Shown: positions 25,401 through 33,379 of the stretch, in pieces
Position numbering within the stretch: position 1 is the first letter of the stretch
How the letters are laid out: every line of letters starts with the position of its first letter
NCBI GenBank assembly: GCA_002309805.1
Contig: DBYJ01000061.1
Coordinates: 30,118 to 94,117 of the forward strand
Length of the DNA: 64,000 nt
From: Bacteroidales bacterium UBA1189
Lineage (GTDB): Bacteria > Bacteroidota > Bacteroidia > Bacteroidales > Bacteroidaceae
Direction: 5' to 3'
Notes under the pieces: model-generated
What the model was told of the DNA's origin: nothing
Database searches by the model: none
The model's input: only the letters and a program-made list of their open reading frames with translations
Made by a program: the position numbers and the translations under genes

Positions 25401-26349
25401 AAAGGCTGATGCATTCTCCATGGTTGTCACCTTTGCTAAGCACACCGAGAGCTTCTTCCTTGCCTTCGATAATACTGAGGGCGTTGGCACCGTCACCGTC
25501 ACGGGTGGTATTGCCGAGAAGTCCGAGTTGGCTAAGCTGCAGGAGGCTTACGATGCCGCTGTCGGCACCGAGTACACCACGGGTAGCGACATCGGTTGCG
25601 TGAAGGACCTCACGGCTTACAACGCTGCTCTGGCCAAGGCTGAGGAGATTCTGAATGGCGCTGGAGCAAGCGACGATGAAATCAAGGCCGCTCGCGAACA
25701 GCTTGAGGCTGCTATCGCCGGTCTGGAGGTAGTGATGCCTGAGGAGGGTAAGAACTACTTCATCGTCAACGCCTTCCCGACGTTCGAAGAGAACTTCGGC
25801 GTGCCTATGGCCATGTTCTCCAACCCCGACAACGGTATGCCCGGCTGGACGTACATCTCCATTAACAACCCCAACTACGAGTGGCAGTTCGAGTTCGTCG
25901 ATGACGAGAAGAAGGACTTCCGCCTCTTCAACGTCGGCACTCAGGAATACATCAGCGGCAGCACCGGTGGCGACCACGTCATGACCGAGAGCAATGGCGG
26001 TAAGTACACCCTCATCGCCCGCGGCAACCAGAAGTTCAACATCCTCAATACCGACGAGGGTGCCAGCAACGATGGTAGCGCAAGCGGCACGTGGATGATT
26101 CATGCCAAGAACCACAATGACGGTAGTAACCCCTTCGGCAGCATCTGCATGTGGGGTAACGACAACCCGACCAAGTCCGAGTGGTACATCAAGGAGAGCG
26201 GCACCGTCAAGACCTCCATCGACGAAATCTCCGTCGAGCCCGAGCGTCTGAACGCTGTCAGCGGCACCTTCGACCTCACCGGCCGTCGCGTTGCTAATCC
26301 CGAGAAGGGTCTCTACATCATGAACGGCAAGAAGGTTTTGGTGAAGTGA
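22498..26349 (+). CDS. Large secreted multidomain protein with FIVAR domains
   Basis: A 1283-residue exported protein with signal peptide MRKVLRVSLLSLFAMAFSSLAFA. Residues about 25-210 look like a carbohydrate-binding beta-sandwich (NKIWNGDAEKGLQGWEV; FICFDNATLYFFG). Residues 215-470 are helical and Ala/Glu-rich. About 495-650 resembles a discoidin (F5/8C) domain (LVITVTHTILRDRP; GDTQTFFHSRW). FIVAR-type helical repeats lie near 675-715 (LKEQISNAKEVLNN) and 1035-1080 (AYNAALAKAEEILNG). Segments near 790-930 and 1085-1220 carry 'KYIG/EYIS' motifs resembling beta-trefoil lectin repeats. The end is FDLTGRRVANPEKGLYIMNGKK, a sorting-tail-like C terminus. No catalytic domain recognised; an adhesin or glycan-binding role is inferred. 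Confidence 0.8.
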   Translation: MRKVLRVSLLSLFAMAFSSLAFAEGQDVSNKIWNGDAEKGLQGWEVTFATDNNVDGRIWKISNHTEGISPGSMGYWGFTNHCLEIWAGQTDGVGNPVGKNSITQVVTDLPNGTYVFGAFTIATIQSHGTSENKTKYIPTKDDVEGVYMFANDVKQSIATNDPEACDSLPAAHSVKLNVAAQVIDGSLKFGFGAEEGTPASFICFDNATLYFFGDMEPDAALAEAYKMDLKRACSASDTLKMYPMAVAVKAEMEAAVNAAADASSVDDCIAAEEIVRLANLKARISIHDYNKLVSLIAKAKDVLSKEWSSFIEEQVEELEAATEKAEEDLAAGLLQGDELSEYLAEFENTINKVEIDDLYTLLDALDQFINDYDGISESDPNYFCGGFHPGFGEEIGQYPYSEQEALEAVFMEAQELLSSIEDGSVRATEGVAMIDKIKGAVATCMANANKEPVLPFDAILVPDPDDPTKPLLRKQQSGLANDAAITPYKFSSLRGGADDVFRYESPVFGLPYAVDKLVITVTHTILRDRPRDENYNDGPYFNLTEFYLFDENGEEIPLTAEDFSSNAKEPKEGSYAGLLDGDTQTFFHSRWSSKNNETGYHTLEITMPEDLYKFSFAMEVIFNDTRISNMPTEIVVSGMTHTRADLAAAISDAENMSVMGYVQGTEPGFHSGDFTSITALKEQISNAKEVLNNEDATDEELVAATIALEEAAAVADGAGGFTFILPESGVAYKLANQAPFVSGQGKVKNMTVFQDSILWWADADPADEYQDFTFEKIDGPDEEDIYFNIKNVKTGKYIGLFTEQPGYEGSNEIIWGNNWYVKLSDTPAPIRMRSLGYGQVHFWSQNENDETNWLGIHACNHNGGAATTRAGDQGGGKGFSDHPDGFSIHGVCGPIVQWGTDAYGASAWYIRQQEELPLAILTGEGFEKKPHHLYQPVDVMTLQADKACAFANLSLTDVLGDPIEYTAEKADAFSMVVTFAKHTESFFLAFDNTEGVGTVTVTGGIAEKSELAKLQEAYDAAVGTEYTTGSDIGCVKDLTAYNAALAKAEEILNGAGASDDEIKAAREQLEAAIAGLEVVMPEEGKNYFIVNAFPTFEENFGVPMAMFSNPDNGMPGWTYISINNPNYEWQFEFVDDEKKDFRLFNVGTQEYISGSTGGDHVMTESNGGKYTLIARGNQKFNILNTDEGASNDGSASGTWMIHAKNHNDGSNPFGSICMWGNDNPTKSEWYIKESGTVKTSIDEISVEPERLNAVSGTFDLTGRRVANPEKGLYIMNGKKVLVK

Positions 26350-26387
26350 GAGAAGAACTGAGCCCCTAATAGGGTGAAATATGAAAA

Positions 26388-26417
26388 GCGGAGGTGCATT
26401 GGCGCCTCCGCTTTTTT
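26388..26417 (+). terminator. Strong intrinsic terminator
   Basis: A 10-bp stem (GCGGAGGTGC with GCGCCTCCGC, one G-T pair), a 4-nt loop ATTG and six Ts. It lies 38 bp after the stop of the 1283-residue protein gene. Confidence 0.92.
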
Positions 26418-26907
26418 CTGCTACCTGCTATTCGTACAGGATAAATACAGGCAAACCATTCTCGATTCTTTTCCGACAGCGTTTAATACCGTTGTCGTAG
26501 AATCAAACTCTGGCCGCACAGCCCACTACGTTATCGGCACAGCCCCCTGCGTTATTCCATTTTTTGCCTTGAATAATCTAATTTCACGCCCGTGGATTTA
26601 AAGTTTCACGCCCGTGAAACTGAAGCTCCACGCGCGTGGGTTGAAAGTTTCAGGCGCTTGGAAAATCAGGTTTTGCTCCTGCTTTTTTACGGTTTGCTCC
26701 TTTTTCCCCGCTTAGGCAGATTCCGCGGGGTGGAGGAGTGGAGCATTTTCCTATACTTTAAAAAAAGTTTCTTAGTTTCTACGTGTACAAGAATAAGTAA
26801 TAACTCGGAAACTTTTTTCAATACTCTAAGGACTATGAGCAACTGATGGAGATGGATACCTCAGATGCAGTATTCCTGCCATTCAAGAACTCACCGAATA
26901 GTAGGTA
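26418..26907. other. Gene-free spacer with palindromic repeats
   Basis: No supportable gene. It contains a single copy (26501-26520) of a 20-bp word almost identical to a unit of the array at 59808-59883, and the CACGCCCGTG array at 26582-26670. The remainder is unremarkable. Confidence 0.6.
26582..26670. repeat. Four-unit array of CACGCCCGTG palindromes
   Basis: Units of 21-23 bp begin at 26582, 26604, 26627 and 26648. Each carries a small palindrome: TTTCACGCCCGTGGA, TTTCACGCCCGTGAAA, TCCACGCGCGTGGG, and a decayed TTTCAGGCGCTTGGAAA. The linkers are of the type TTTAAAG, CTGAAGC, TTGAAAG. Confidence 0.78.
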
Positions 26908-26950
26908 TTAATAAATAAAGGGAAGGTCAATCCTTCCCTTTATTTATTAA
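26908..26950. terminator. Perfect 19-bp bidirectional terminator
   Basis: TTAATAAATAAAGGGAAGG pairs perfectly with its complement across a 5-nt loop (26927-26931). The A/T outer arm provides T-runs on both strands. The stop codon of the minus-strand small membrane protein lies in the loop, so the terminator is embedded in the gene's end. Confidence 0.88.
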
Positions 26951-27127
26951 TTCCACAATGACACTTATTATAACAAATAGTAATCCCAGGACTACAACCC
27001 AGAATGTTATGGGGTCTTCCAAAGGATATCTTAGGGCATGCACGGATTCCCCTATCCAAAGACAGGCAAGTACTGCTGTTATCAAGATACCTAAGACAAT
27101 GAACTTTATACGGCGAAAATTCTTCAT
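26927..27127 (-). CDS. Small two-helix membrane protein
   Basis: A 66-residue protein starting MKNFRRIKFIVLGI, with two hydrophobic segments (about residues 8-27 and 44-62) joined by a polar loop (ESVHALRYPLEDPITF), ending in charged NKGKD. A GTG or ATG three codons upstream (to 27136) would overlap the preceding gene. It follows the 86-residue acidic gene with almost no gap, and the terminator stem begins at its stop codon; both facts support a real gene. No family recognised. Confidence 0.6.
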   Translation of the reverse strand: MKNFRRIKFIVLGILITAVLACLWIGESVHALRYPLEDPITFWVVVLGLLFVIISVIVELINKGKD

Positions 27128-27129
27128 AT

Positions 27130-27390
27130 CTACCACATTCTTGGATCCAAGGATAAGTCATCACCTGACATGTCAATCAGTCTCTCCTTGCGTCTCTGTT
27201 CCAATACAGCCCTATATGCCTTCTCACAATCGTCAATGCACTTCCTTCTCTCTTCCCAAAACTGATTATCTAATTCCACTTCCTCCTGGGATAAACCGTT
27301 CTCATTGATACAGGAATCTGATGTATCTTCCAGTGGAAAAAGATCTATATCATCATATCCATACCAGTCAATATCATCATGCTTGTCCAT
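27130..27390 (-). CDS. Small acidic hypothetical protein
   Basis: An 86-residue, strongly acidic protein (MDKHDDIDWYGYDDIDLF...). The central part is helical, with two Cys (KCIDDCEKAYRAVLEQRRKERL). No signal peptide or known motif. It is the first of two close-packed minus-strand genes with the small membrane protein. Neither is recognised, and the pair could be a recent acquisition or a small immunity or regulatory pair; nothing in the sequence settles this. Confidence 0.6.
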   Translation of the reverse strand: MDKHDDIDWYGYDDIDLFPLEDTSDSCINENGLSQEEVELDNQFWEERRKCIDDCEKAYRAVLEQRRKERLIDMSGDDLSLDPRMW

Positions 27391-27485
27391 TGTTTTTCTT
27401 TTTTATCTTTCGTCAGAATAATATAAAATAATAGAAACACCTCCACCCCTCCACCCCGCGCTTGTTCAAAACATCATCTCCAGTC

Positions 27486-28823
27486 TCAGCGCGTGATGTA
27501 GTTGAGATAGTCGGTGACGGCCTGGAGGCAGACGGGGCAGAAGGGGTAGGCGAGGGTGTTCATGAGGCAATGCTCGTAGGGACGCCAGATGCCATGCTCC
27601 AGATAGCCGCCGCCTTCGGGAAGGGATTTGCCATGCAGGGAGTCCTCAGGCAACGGATGTTGTGCCCACGGCTTGCGCGAGACATCGATTTTAGTAGTCA
27701 GATTGGCTTCCCACGGCTCCACGGCGGGGTCGTACTGGTCGGAAGTGGTGTTGCCGATTTCGACATATTCGTCGCCGAGGCCCAGCATCTGATGCCCGAA
27801 TTCGTGGACGTGGACGCGGCCTGATGTGCCGTGGGTGTCATGTCCGGCTCCCACGCCGTAGAAGTTATAGATGCCTCCGCCACCATATTTATCGGAATTG
27901 GTGAGGATGTAGATATAGTCGTACGGAGCGTGTCCGGCGATGTCGCGGACGGTCTGGAAGTCGTAGGTCATCTGGTAGCGCTCGGAGTCGAAAGTGAAGT
28001 AGTTGGCCTTGACGGCAGTATTGCGCCATTTGCCGACGGCAGGGATGGAGACGCCGCTCTCGGCACTCGGCGCCCAGACGAGCCGCATGTTGACGCGCTG
28101 CTCGTTTGACGTCCACGGCTCGAAGCGGAAGAACTCCGATGCGAAGTACTCGCAGTCGCGGACGAACTGCTCGCGCTCGCCCTCCGTGTAGCCTTCAGGG
28201 ATGAGAACAATATCCAGACAGGTGTGCGGGTCGCCGACGACGTGGATGTCCTGCGTCTCGTAGATGGGGGAGAAGCCGCGCACGAAGTAGTTGCCGGCCT
28301 TGATTTCATATTCGAACTTCAGCACCCAGGGCTGCGTGGCATGGAGCTTGCGGACGGCTGGATCGTGCGGATTGCCGCGTGACCAAATCTGGGCGATGGC
28401 GTCGTGCTTGGGGTAGGGGAAGACGACGCTCTCCGGCATACCTAGCGAAGTGGTGCGGGCCTCGGGCGTGCATTGCCATTCGCCCCACAACGTGCAGTAG
28501 TGGAACGAGTAGATTTCGCGACGCGTCCCCTTGTCGAGCAGCACGAAGCGCTGGTTGCCGTAGTTGAACGAATCGCGTAGCGCGTAGTATGAGCCGGCAA
28601 AATAGGGTTCCTCCTTCAGTTCGTCAAAGAAATAAGTCTCCTCCGTAGCGTTGCCGCAATGGTAGAAGTCGAGGCGCATGGTCTTGTCCTCGAAATAGTC
28701 GGCGAAGCAGATGTTTTCATCTGCTTGTTGACTTGTGGGGTTGTTGACTTGTTGACTTCTTGACGTTTGACCACAGGCCGTTAGGGCGAAAAGAATCGCA
28801 AGGGGTAACAATTTTGCTTTCAT
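27486..28823 (-). CDS. M64-family (IgA-peptidase-like) lipoprotein metallopeptidase
   Basis: A 445-residue exported zinc peptidase of family M64. The start giving MKAKLLPLAILFALTAC (lipobox LTAC) is chosen; upstream in-frame codons would precede the signal. An N-terminal beta domain is followed by the catalytic part with VLIPEGYTEGE, and the zinc motif HEFGHQMLGLGDEY at residues 340-353 (HExxHxxxGxxDE). Two Cys in PFCPVCLQ lie near the end. An in-frame octamer repeat (28722-28766) just after the lipid-attachment Cys encodes SRSQQVNNPTSQQADE, a tether-like linker. The IgA specificity of one family member cannot be assumed here. Confidence 0.9.
   Translation of the reverse strand: MKAKLLPLAILFALTACGQTSRSQQVNNPTSQQADENICFADYFEDKTMRLDFYHCGNATEETYFFDELKEEPYFAGSYYALRDSFNYGNQRFVLLDKGTRREIYSFHYCTLWGEWQCTPEARTTSLGMPESVVFPYPKHDAIAQIWSRGNPHDPAVRKLHATQPWVLKFEYEIKAGNYFVRGFSPIYETQDIHVVGDPHTCLDIVLIPEGYTEGEREQFVRDCEYFASEFFRFEPWTSNEQRVNMRLVWAPSAESGVSIPAVGKWRNTAVKANYFTFDSERYQMTYDFQTVRDIAGHAPYDYIYILTNSDKYGGGGIYNFYGVGAGHDTHGTSGRVHVHEFGHQMLGLGDEYVEIGNTTSDQYDPAVEPWEANLTTKIDVSRKPWAQHPLPEDSLHGKSLPEGGGYLEHGIWRPYEHCLMNTLAYPFCPVCLQAVTDYLNYITR
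28722..28766 (-). repeat. In-frame octamer array inside the M64 peptidase gene
   Basis: On the plus strand TGACTTGT, GGGGTTGT, TGACTTGT, TGACTTCT, TGACG: an 8-nt period, AGTCAACR family. It encodes the linker just after the lipobox Cys. Confidence 0.8.
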
Positions 28824-28841
28824 ACGGATGATTTTTGGGTG

Positions 28842-28849
28842 TAAAGATA
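28842..28849 (-). promoter_or_regulatory. Possible -7 box of the M64 gene
   Basis: On the minus strand TATCTTTA, one base from TAnnTTTG, 19 bases before the chosen ATG. Confidence 0.5.
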
Positions 28850-28943
28850 CGAATATATTTAGAAATGATGAAATTAAGTGGGTGAAAATTTCTAACAAGC
28901 GTTAAAATCTAAAAAAAAAGGTATAACATACGGAAAAAGGTAT

Positions 28944-28951
28944 TATCTTTG
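28944..28951 (+). promoter_or_regulatory. -7 box of the MFS-SusC-SusD-SusE/F unit
   Basis: TATCTTTG lies 29 bp before the MFS ATG. No clear -33 TTTG lies 19-20 nt upstream, which would suit activator-dependent expression, an inference. Confidence 0.65.
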
Positions 28952-28979
28952 CCCGATTTTAGATAAAAAAAGATTCTAC

Positions 28980-30305
28980 ATGGAAAAACGCAAATTATCC
29001 TTTTGGCAGATGTTTAACCTGAGCTTCGGATTCTTCGGGGTTCAGATAGCCTATGCGCTCCAAAGTGCTAACATCAGCCGCATTTTTGCCACGCTGGGTG
29101 CCGACCCGCACCAGCTGAGTTTCTTCTGGATTCTTCCACCTCTGATGGGCATGGTCGTACAGCCGTTCATCGGCAAATGGAGCGACCGTACCTGGTGCCG
29201 CTGGGGCCGTCGTAAACCCTATTTGCTGGTGGGTGCGCTGGTGGCTGTGCTGGTGATGGTACTTCTGCCCAATGCGGGCAGCCTGAACCTCTCCACGGCG
29301 TATATTTTCCTGGGGTTGAATGCCGCCATGTGGTTTGGCTTGTTCTCGCTCATCTTCCTTGATACCAGCATCAACGTGGCCATGCAGCCGTTCAAGATGA
29401 TGGTGGGCGACATGGTGAACGAGGAGCAGAAGGCTACGGCCTACTCGATTCAGTCGTTCCTCTGCAACGCCGGCTCGCTGTTCGGCTACCTGTTCCCCAT
29501 CTTCTTCACATGGATTGGCATCAGCAACACGGCTCCTGAGGGCGTGGTGCCCGATACGGTAAAGTGGAGCTTCTACTGTGGTGCGGCGCTGCTCATCCTC
29601 TGCGTGCTCTTCACCTTTGCCAAGGTAAAGGAGATGAATCCGCAGGAGTATGCCGAGTTCCACGGGGCGCCCCTTGTTCAGGAGGGTCAGGCAAAGACAT
29701 CGTTTGTGAAGCTGCTTGCCCATGCTCCTGGGACATTCTGGACCGTCGGTCTCGTGCAGTTCTTCTGCTGGGCGGCGTTCCTGTTCATGTGGACCTATAC
29801 CAACGGTACCGTTGCCAAGAACTGCTGGAACACTACTGAGGTGGCTTCAGCGGGCTATCAGGCTGCTGGTAACTGGGTGGGCGTGCTGTTTGCCGTTCAG
29901 GCTGTGGGCTCCATCGTCTGGGCTACGCTTATCCCCCGCTTCAAGAATCTCAAGACGGCCTACATCGTCAGCCTGCTCTTTGGCGCAATCGGTTTCGTAA
30001 GTGCCGCCTTTGTCCACGATCAGTATGTGCTTTTCGTCAGCTTCTTCCTTATCGGCTTTGCCTGGGCTGCCATGCTGGCGCTGCCATTCACGCTGCTCAC
30101 CAACTCGCTTAGTGGCGAGCACATGGGCGAATACCTCGGCCTCTTCAACTGTACCATCTGTCTGCCGCAGATTGTAGCAGCTGCCCTGGGTGGCGTGTTG
30201 CTGAAGGCTCTGGGTGGAGCGCAGTCCTCGATGCTCATTGCTGCTGGCGTGCTACTCGTACTGGGCTGCTTTGCCGTTGGAATCATAAGGGTAAAGAAAA
30301 AATAA
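28980..30305 (+). CDS. MFS sugar transporter (SLC45/maltose-type)
   Basis: A 441-residue inner-membrane protein with about 12 helices from the GPH/SLC45-like branch of MFS, which moves maltose, maltooligosaccharides or sucrose with H+ in relatives. Signatures are FWQMFNLSFGFFGVQIAYALQSANISRIFATLGA at the N terminus (shown in part), GKWSDRTWCRWGRRKPY in loop 2-3, and DMVNEEQKATAYSIQSF. It lies 52 bp upstream of susC on the same strand and is taken as the inner-membrane step for products released by the locus. The exact sugar is inferred from context. Confidence 0.88.
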   Translation: MEKRKLSFWQMFNLSFGFFGVQIAYALQSANISRIFATLGADPHQLSFFWILPPLMGMVVQPFIGKWSDRTWCRWGRRKPYLLVGALVAVLVMVLLPNAGSLNLSTAYIFLGLNAAMWFGLFSLIFLDTSINVAMQPFKMMVGDMVNEEQKATAYSIQSFLCNAGSLFGYLFPIFFTWIGISNTAPEGVVPDTVKWSFYCGAALLILCVLFTFAKVKEMNPQEYAEFHGAPLVQEGQAKTSFVKLLAHAPGTFWTVGLVQFFCWAAFLFMWTYTNGTVAKNCWNTTEVASAGYQAAGNWVGVLFAVQAVGSIVWATLIPRFKNLKTAYIVSLLFGAIGFVSAAFVHDQYVLFVSFFLIGFAWAAMLALPFTLLTNSLSGEHMGEYLGLFNCTICLPQIVAAALGGVLLKALGGAQSSMLIAAGVLLVLGCFAVGIIRVKKK

Positions 30306-30357
30306 TTCCATACACTTTTTATTAACTTAAAATTATTCATTTAACCAACGTTTTCTT

Positions 30358-33300
30358 ATGGAAAGAATCAAGAAAAGACTCGTGGCCATCGCGGCATTCT
30401 GCCTGATGACCACCATGGTGTTCGCCCAGGGCGGGCACACGGTTAAGGGAGTAGTTGCAGACGAGATGGGCCCCGTTGTTGGAGCCAGTGTTTTTGAAAA
30501 AGGGAACGTCACCAACGGAACGACCACCGATTTCGACGGCCGTTTTACGTTGACGGTACAGAATCCTAACACAACGCTCGTCTTTTCCTACATCGGCCTT
30601 CAAACGAAGGAGGTCGCCCTTGCCGGGAGAACAAACATCTCCGTCAACCTCGAGGAAGACTCGGAGTTGCTGGAGGACGTCATCGTCATCGGCTATGGTA
30701 CGGTGAAGAAGAACGACCTTACCGGTTCGGTAGCTGCCGTAAAGGCTGACCAACTGAACAAGGGTGTCGTCACGTCGCCTACCGACCTGTTGAAGGGCAA
30801 GTCGGCTGGTGTCGTGCTGACCAGCGGCGACGGTGCCCCTGGTAGTTCGGCTACCATCCGCGTGCGTGGCGGTTCGTCTTTGAAGGCGAGCAACGACCCG
30901 CTTATCGTCATCGACGGCCTGCCCGTCAGCAACGACGGTATCAGCGGCACGAGTAGCGCCCTCTCGTCCATCAACCCGAGCGACATCGAGAGCTTTACCG
31001 TGCTGAAGGATGCTTCCGCTACCGCTATCTACGGTAGCCGCGCATCTAATGGCGTCATCATGATCACCACCAAAAAGGGCAGCAAGTTCGATACGGGCAA
31101 GCCCCACGTGGATGTGGACTTCACCAGCTCTATCAGCCAGAACACCAAGTATGTTGATGTGCTGAATGCCAGCGAGCTGAAGGCCCTTATGGAGAAAACC
31201 TACGGACAGGCATCGGAGGCTTATGGACTGTTGACTGACTCCGATACCGACTGGCAGCGCGAAATCTTCCAGCTTGCCCAGACCTATGAGGCCAACGCCT
31301 CTATCCGTGGCTCGGTGGGAGGCAAACACAACTATTTGCCCTATCGCGTCAGCCTCGGCTACCTCAATCAGGGCGGTACGCTGAAGACCTCCAAGATGTC
31401 GCGTGAGACTCTTTCGGCTAACCTTACCCCGACGCTGATGGATGAGCACCTCACCATCAGCCTCAACGCCAAGCTGATGAACATGGACACGCGCTTCGCC
31501 AATACGAGCGCCATCAGCCAGGCTGTGCAATACGACCCCACTAAGCCCGTCTATGACGAACACGGCTTGAACGGCTATAGCTGGTGGAACTACGGTCGCG
31601 GCACCTATGATATCGCCAACTGCAACACCATGGCCAACCAGAATCCTATGGCTTTGCTGAACGATAAGAACGACCGCAGCAACGCCAAGCGCTTCATCGG
31701 CAACGCCCAGTTCGACTATAAGATTCACGGCTTCGAGGACCTGCGCCTCAACCTTAATCTTGGTCTCGATCATACCTCCTCTCTGGGTACCGTCGATGTC
31801 GCTCCCAATACGGAGCAGTCGTTCCACAATACCAAACAGAGCGGCTCGGGCTACCACACCAACTACACTCAGCAGCACACCGACAAGACCCTCGAGGCCT
31901 ACGCCGACTATAGCCACGACTTCGGCAAGGCGTTCATCGACATCATGGGCGGCTACAGCTGGCAGCACTTCTATACTGAGTCGTTCAACGAGCAGTACAA
32001 GGCCGATGGTACACAGCCGACGGCATCGGACTATTACCTGAGCACGCCGCTGACGAACAAGACCGAATACTACCTCGTCAGCTTCTTTGGCCGTGCTAAC
32101 TTCAGTTACGACAACCGCTATATGATCACCGCCACACTGCGTCGCGACGGTACCAGCCGCTTCGCTAACAACAAGTGGGGCTTGTTCCCCTCCGTCGCCC
32201 TCGGCTGGAACATCAAGAACGAAGGCTTCCTGCGTGACAGCGATGCCCTCAGCGCCCTGAAGCTCCGCCTCAGCTATGGTCAGACGGGTCAGCAGGACTT
32301 GCAGGCAGGCGACTATCCCACATTGGCCACCTACACGATGAACACCAACCAGAGCTACTACGTCTTTGGTAACCAATGGTTCCATCCCCTCCGTCCCGAC
32401 GGCTACAACGCCGACCTGAAGTGGGAGACCACCACGACGTGGAACGTCGGTTTGGACTATGGCTTTGCAGGTGGACGTATCTATGGTAGCATCGATGCAT
32501 ACAAGCGCTTTACCAAGGACCTGCTCAACTACACTCCCGTAGCTGCAGGTGCCAACCTGACCAACTACCTTGATGCCAACATCGGTGACCTTGAGAACGA
32601 GGGTGTCGAGGTGGAGGTCAACTTCATACCCGTCGAGACCCGCGACTGGAATTGGACCGTGGGCTTCAACGTAGCCTACAACAAGACCACCGTCACTCGT
32701 CTGACCACCGACGACGAGCGCCCCGACTATTACGGCGTCACTACCGGCGGTATCAGCGGCGGTACGGGCAACACCATTCAAGTCCACCAGACTGGACAGT
32801 CGCCCTATAGCTTCTTTGTCTATCAGCAAGTTTATGATACCGACGGCAAGCCCATCGAGGGTATGTATGTCGACCGTAACGGCGATGGTACCATTAACGA
32901 TGGCGACAAGTATTGCTACCAGAAGGCTGCTCCCGACTTCACCTATGGCTTCAACACCAGCCTTTCGTTCAAGAACTGGACGCTGGCCGCCAGCGCACAT
33001 GCCAATGTAGGCAACTACGTCTATAACAATATCGCCTCCAACGGAGACTTGCTGACCGACCTTGCCACCAATGGTTTCGTCAACAACCGCTATCGTACGG
33101 CCGAGGAGCACAATTTCACCAACTTCGCCCAGTACTTCAGCGATATGTATGTTCAGAACGCCTCTTTCCTGAAGCTCGACAACGTCACCCTGAGTTATCG
33201 CTTCGGCCTTAAGGGACGCCATAGCCTCAGCGTGTTCGGCACCGTGCAGAACATCGCATGCCTTACTACTTACAAGGGCATCGACCCCGAAATCTACAGC

Positions 33301-33366
33301 GGTATCGACAACAATATGTATCCGCGTCCCCGCACCTATATGCTGGGTCTGAAGTATAATTTCTAA
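30358..33366 (+). CDS. susC: SusC-type TonB-dependent outer-membrane transporter
   Basis: A 1002-residue SusC/RagA-family protein that imports bound oligosaccharides across the outer membrane using TonB. Signal peptide MERIKKRLVAIAAFCLMTTMVFA is followed by a carboxypeptidase-regulatory-like domain (about 28-105, TVKGVVADEMGPVVGASVFEK). The plug begins near residue 115 (VIGYGTVKKNDLTGSVAAVK) and carries the SusC hallmark VRGGSSLKASNDPLIVIDGLP and IYGSRASNGVIMITTKKG. The rest is the 22-strand barrel ending YMLGLKYNF. It pairs with the SusD homologue 13 bp downstream. The symbol denotes the family; specificity for starch comes from the neighbours. Confidence 0.93.
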   Translation: MERIKKRLVAIAAFCLMTTMVFAQGGHTVKGVVADEMGPVVGASVFEKGNVTNGTTTDFDGRFTLTVQNPNTTLVFSYIGLQTKEVALAGRTNISVNLEEDSELLEDVIVIGYGTVKKNDLTGSVAAVKADQLNKGVVTSPTDLLKGKSAGVVLTSGDGAPGSSATIRVRGGSSLKASNDPLIVIDGLPVSNDGISGTSSALSSINPSDIESFTVLKDASATAIYGSRASNGVIMITTKKGSKFDTGKPHVDVDFTSSISQNTKYVDVLNASELKALMEKTYGQASEAYGLLTDSDTDWQREIFQLAQTYEANASIRGSVGGKHNYLPYRVSLGYLNQGGTLKTSKMSRETLSANLTPTLMDEHLTISLNAKLMNMDTRFANTSAISQAVQYDPTKPVYDEHGLNGYSWWNYGRGTYDIANCNTMANQNPMALLNDKNDRSNAKRFIGNAQFDYKIHGFEDLRLNLNLGLDHTSSLGTVDVAPNTEQSFHNTKQSGSGYHTNYTQQHTDKTLEAYADYSHDFGKAFIDIMGGYSWQHFYTESFNEQYKADGTQPTASDYYLSTPLTNKTEYYLVSFFGRANFSYDNRYMITATLRRDGTSRFANNKWGLFPSVALGWNIKNEGFLRDSDALSALKLRLSYGQTGQQDLQAGDYPTLATYTMNTNQSYYVFGNQWFHPLRPDGYNADLKWETTTTWNVGLDYGFAGGRIYGSIDAYKRFTKDLLNYTPVAAGANLTNYLDANIGDLENEGVEVEVNFIPVETRDWNWTVGFNVAYNKTTVTRLTTDDERPDYYGVTTGGISGGTGNTIQVHQTGQSPYSFFVYQQVYDTDGKPIEGMYVDRNGDGTINDGDKYCYQKAAPDFTYGFNTSLSFKNWTLAASAHANVGNYVYNNIASNGDLLTDLATNGFVNNRYRTAEEHNFTNFAQYFSDMYVQNASFLKLDNVTLSYRFGLKGRHSLSVFGTVQNIACLTTYKGIDPEIYSGIDNNMYPRPRTYMLGLKYNF

Positions 33367-33379
33367 TCGCTTAACGGAT

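Noticed and set aside
26374..26846. Two short plus-strand frames after the 1283-residue protein gene
   Set aside because: They run through the terminator and the palindrome array, and lack a promoter or protein-like composition.
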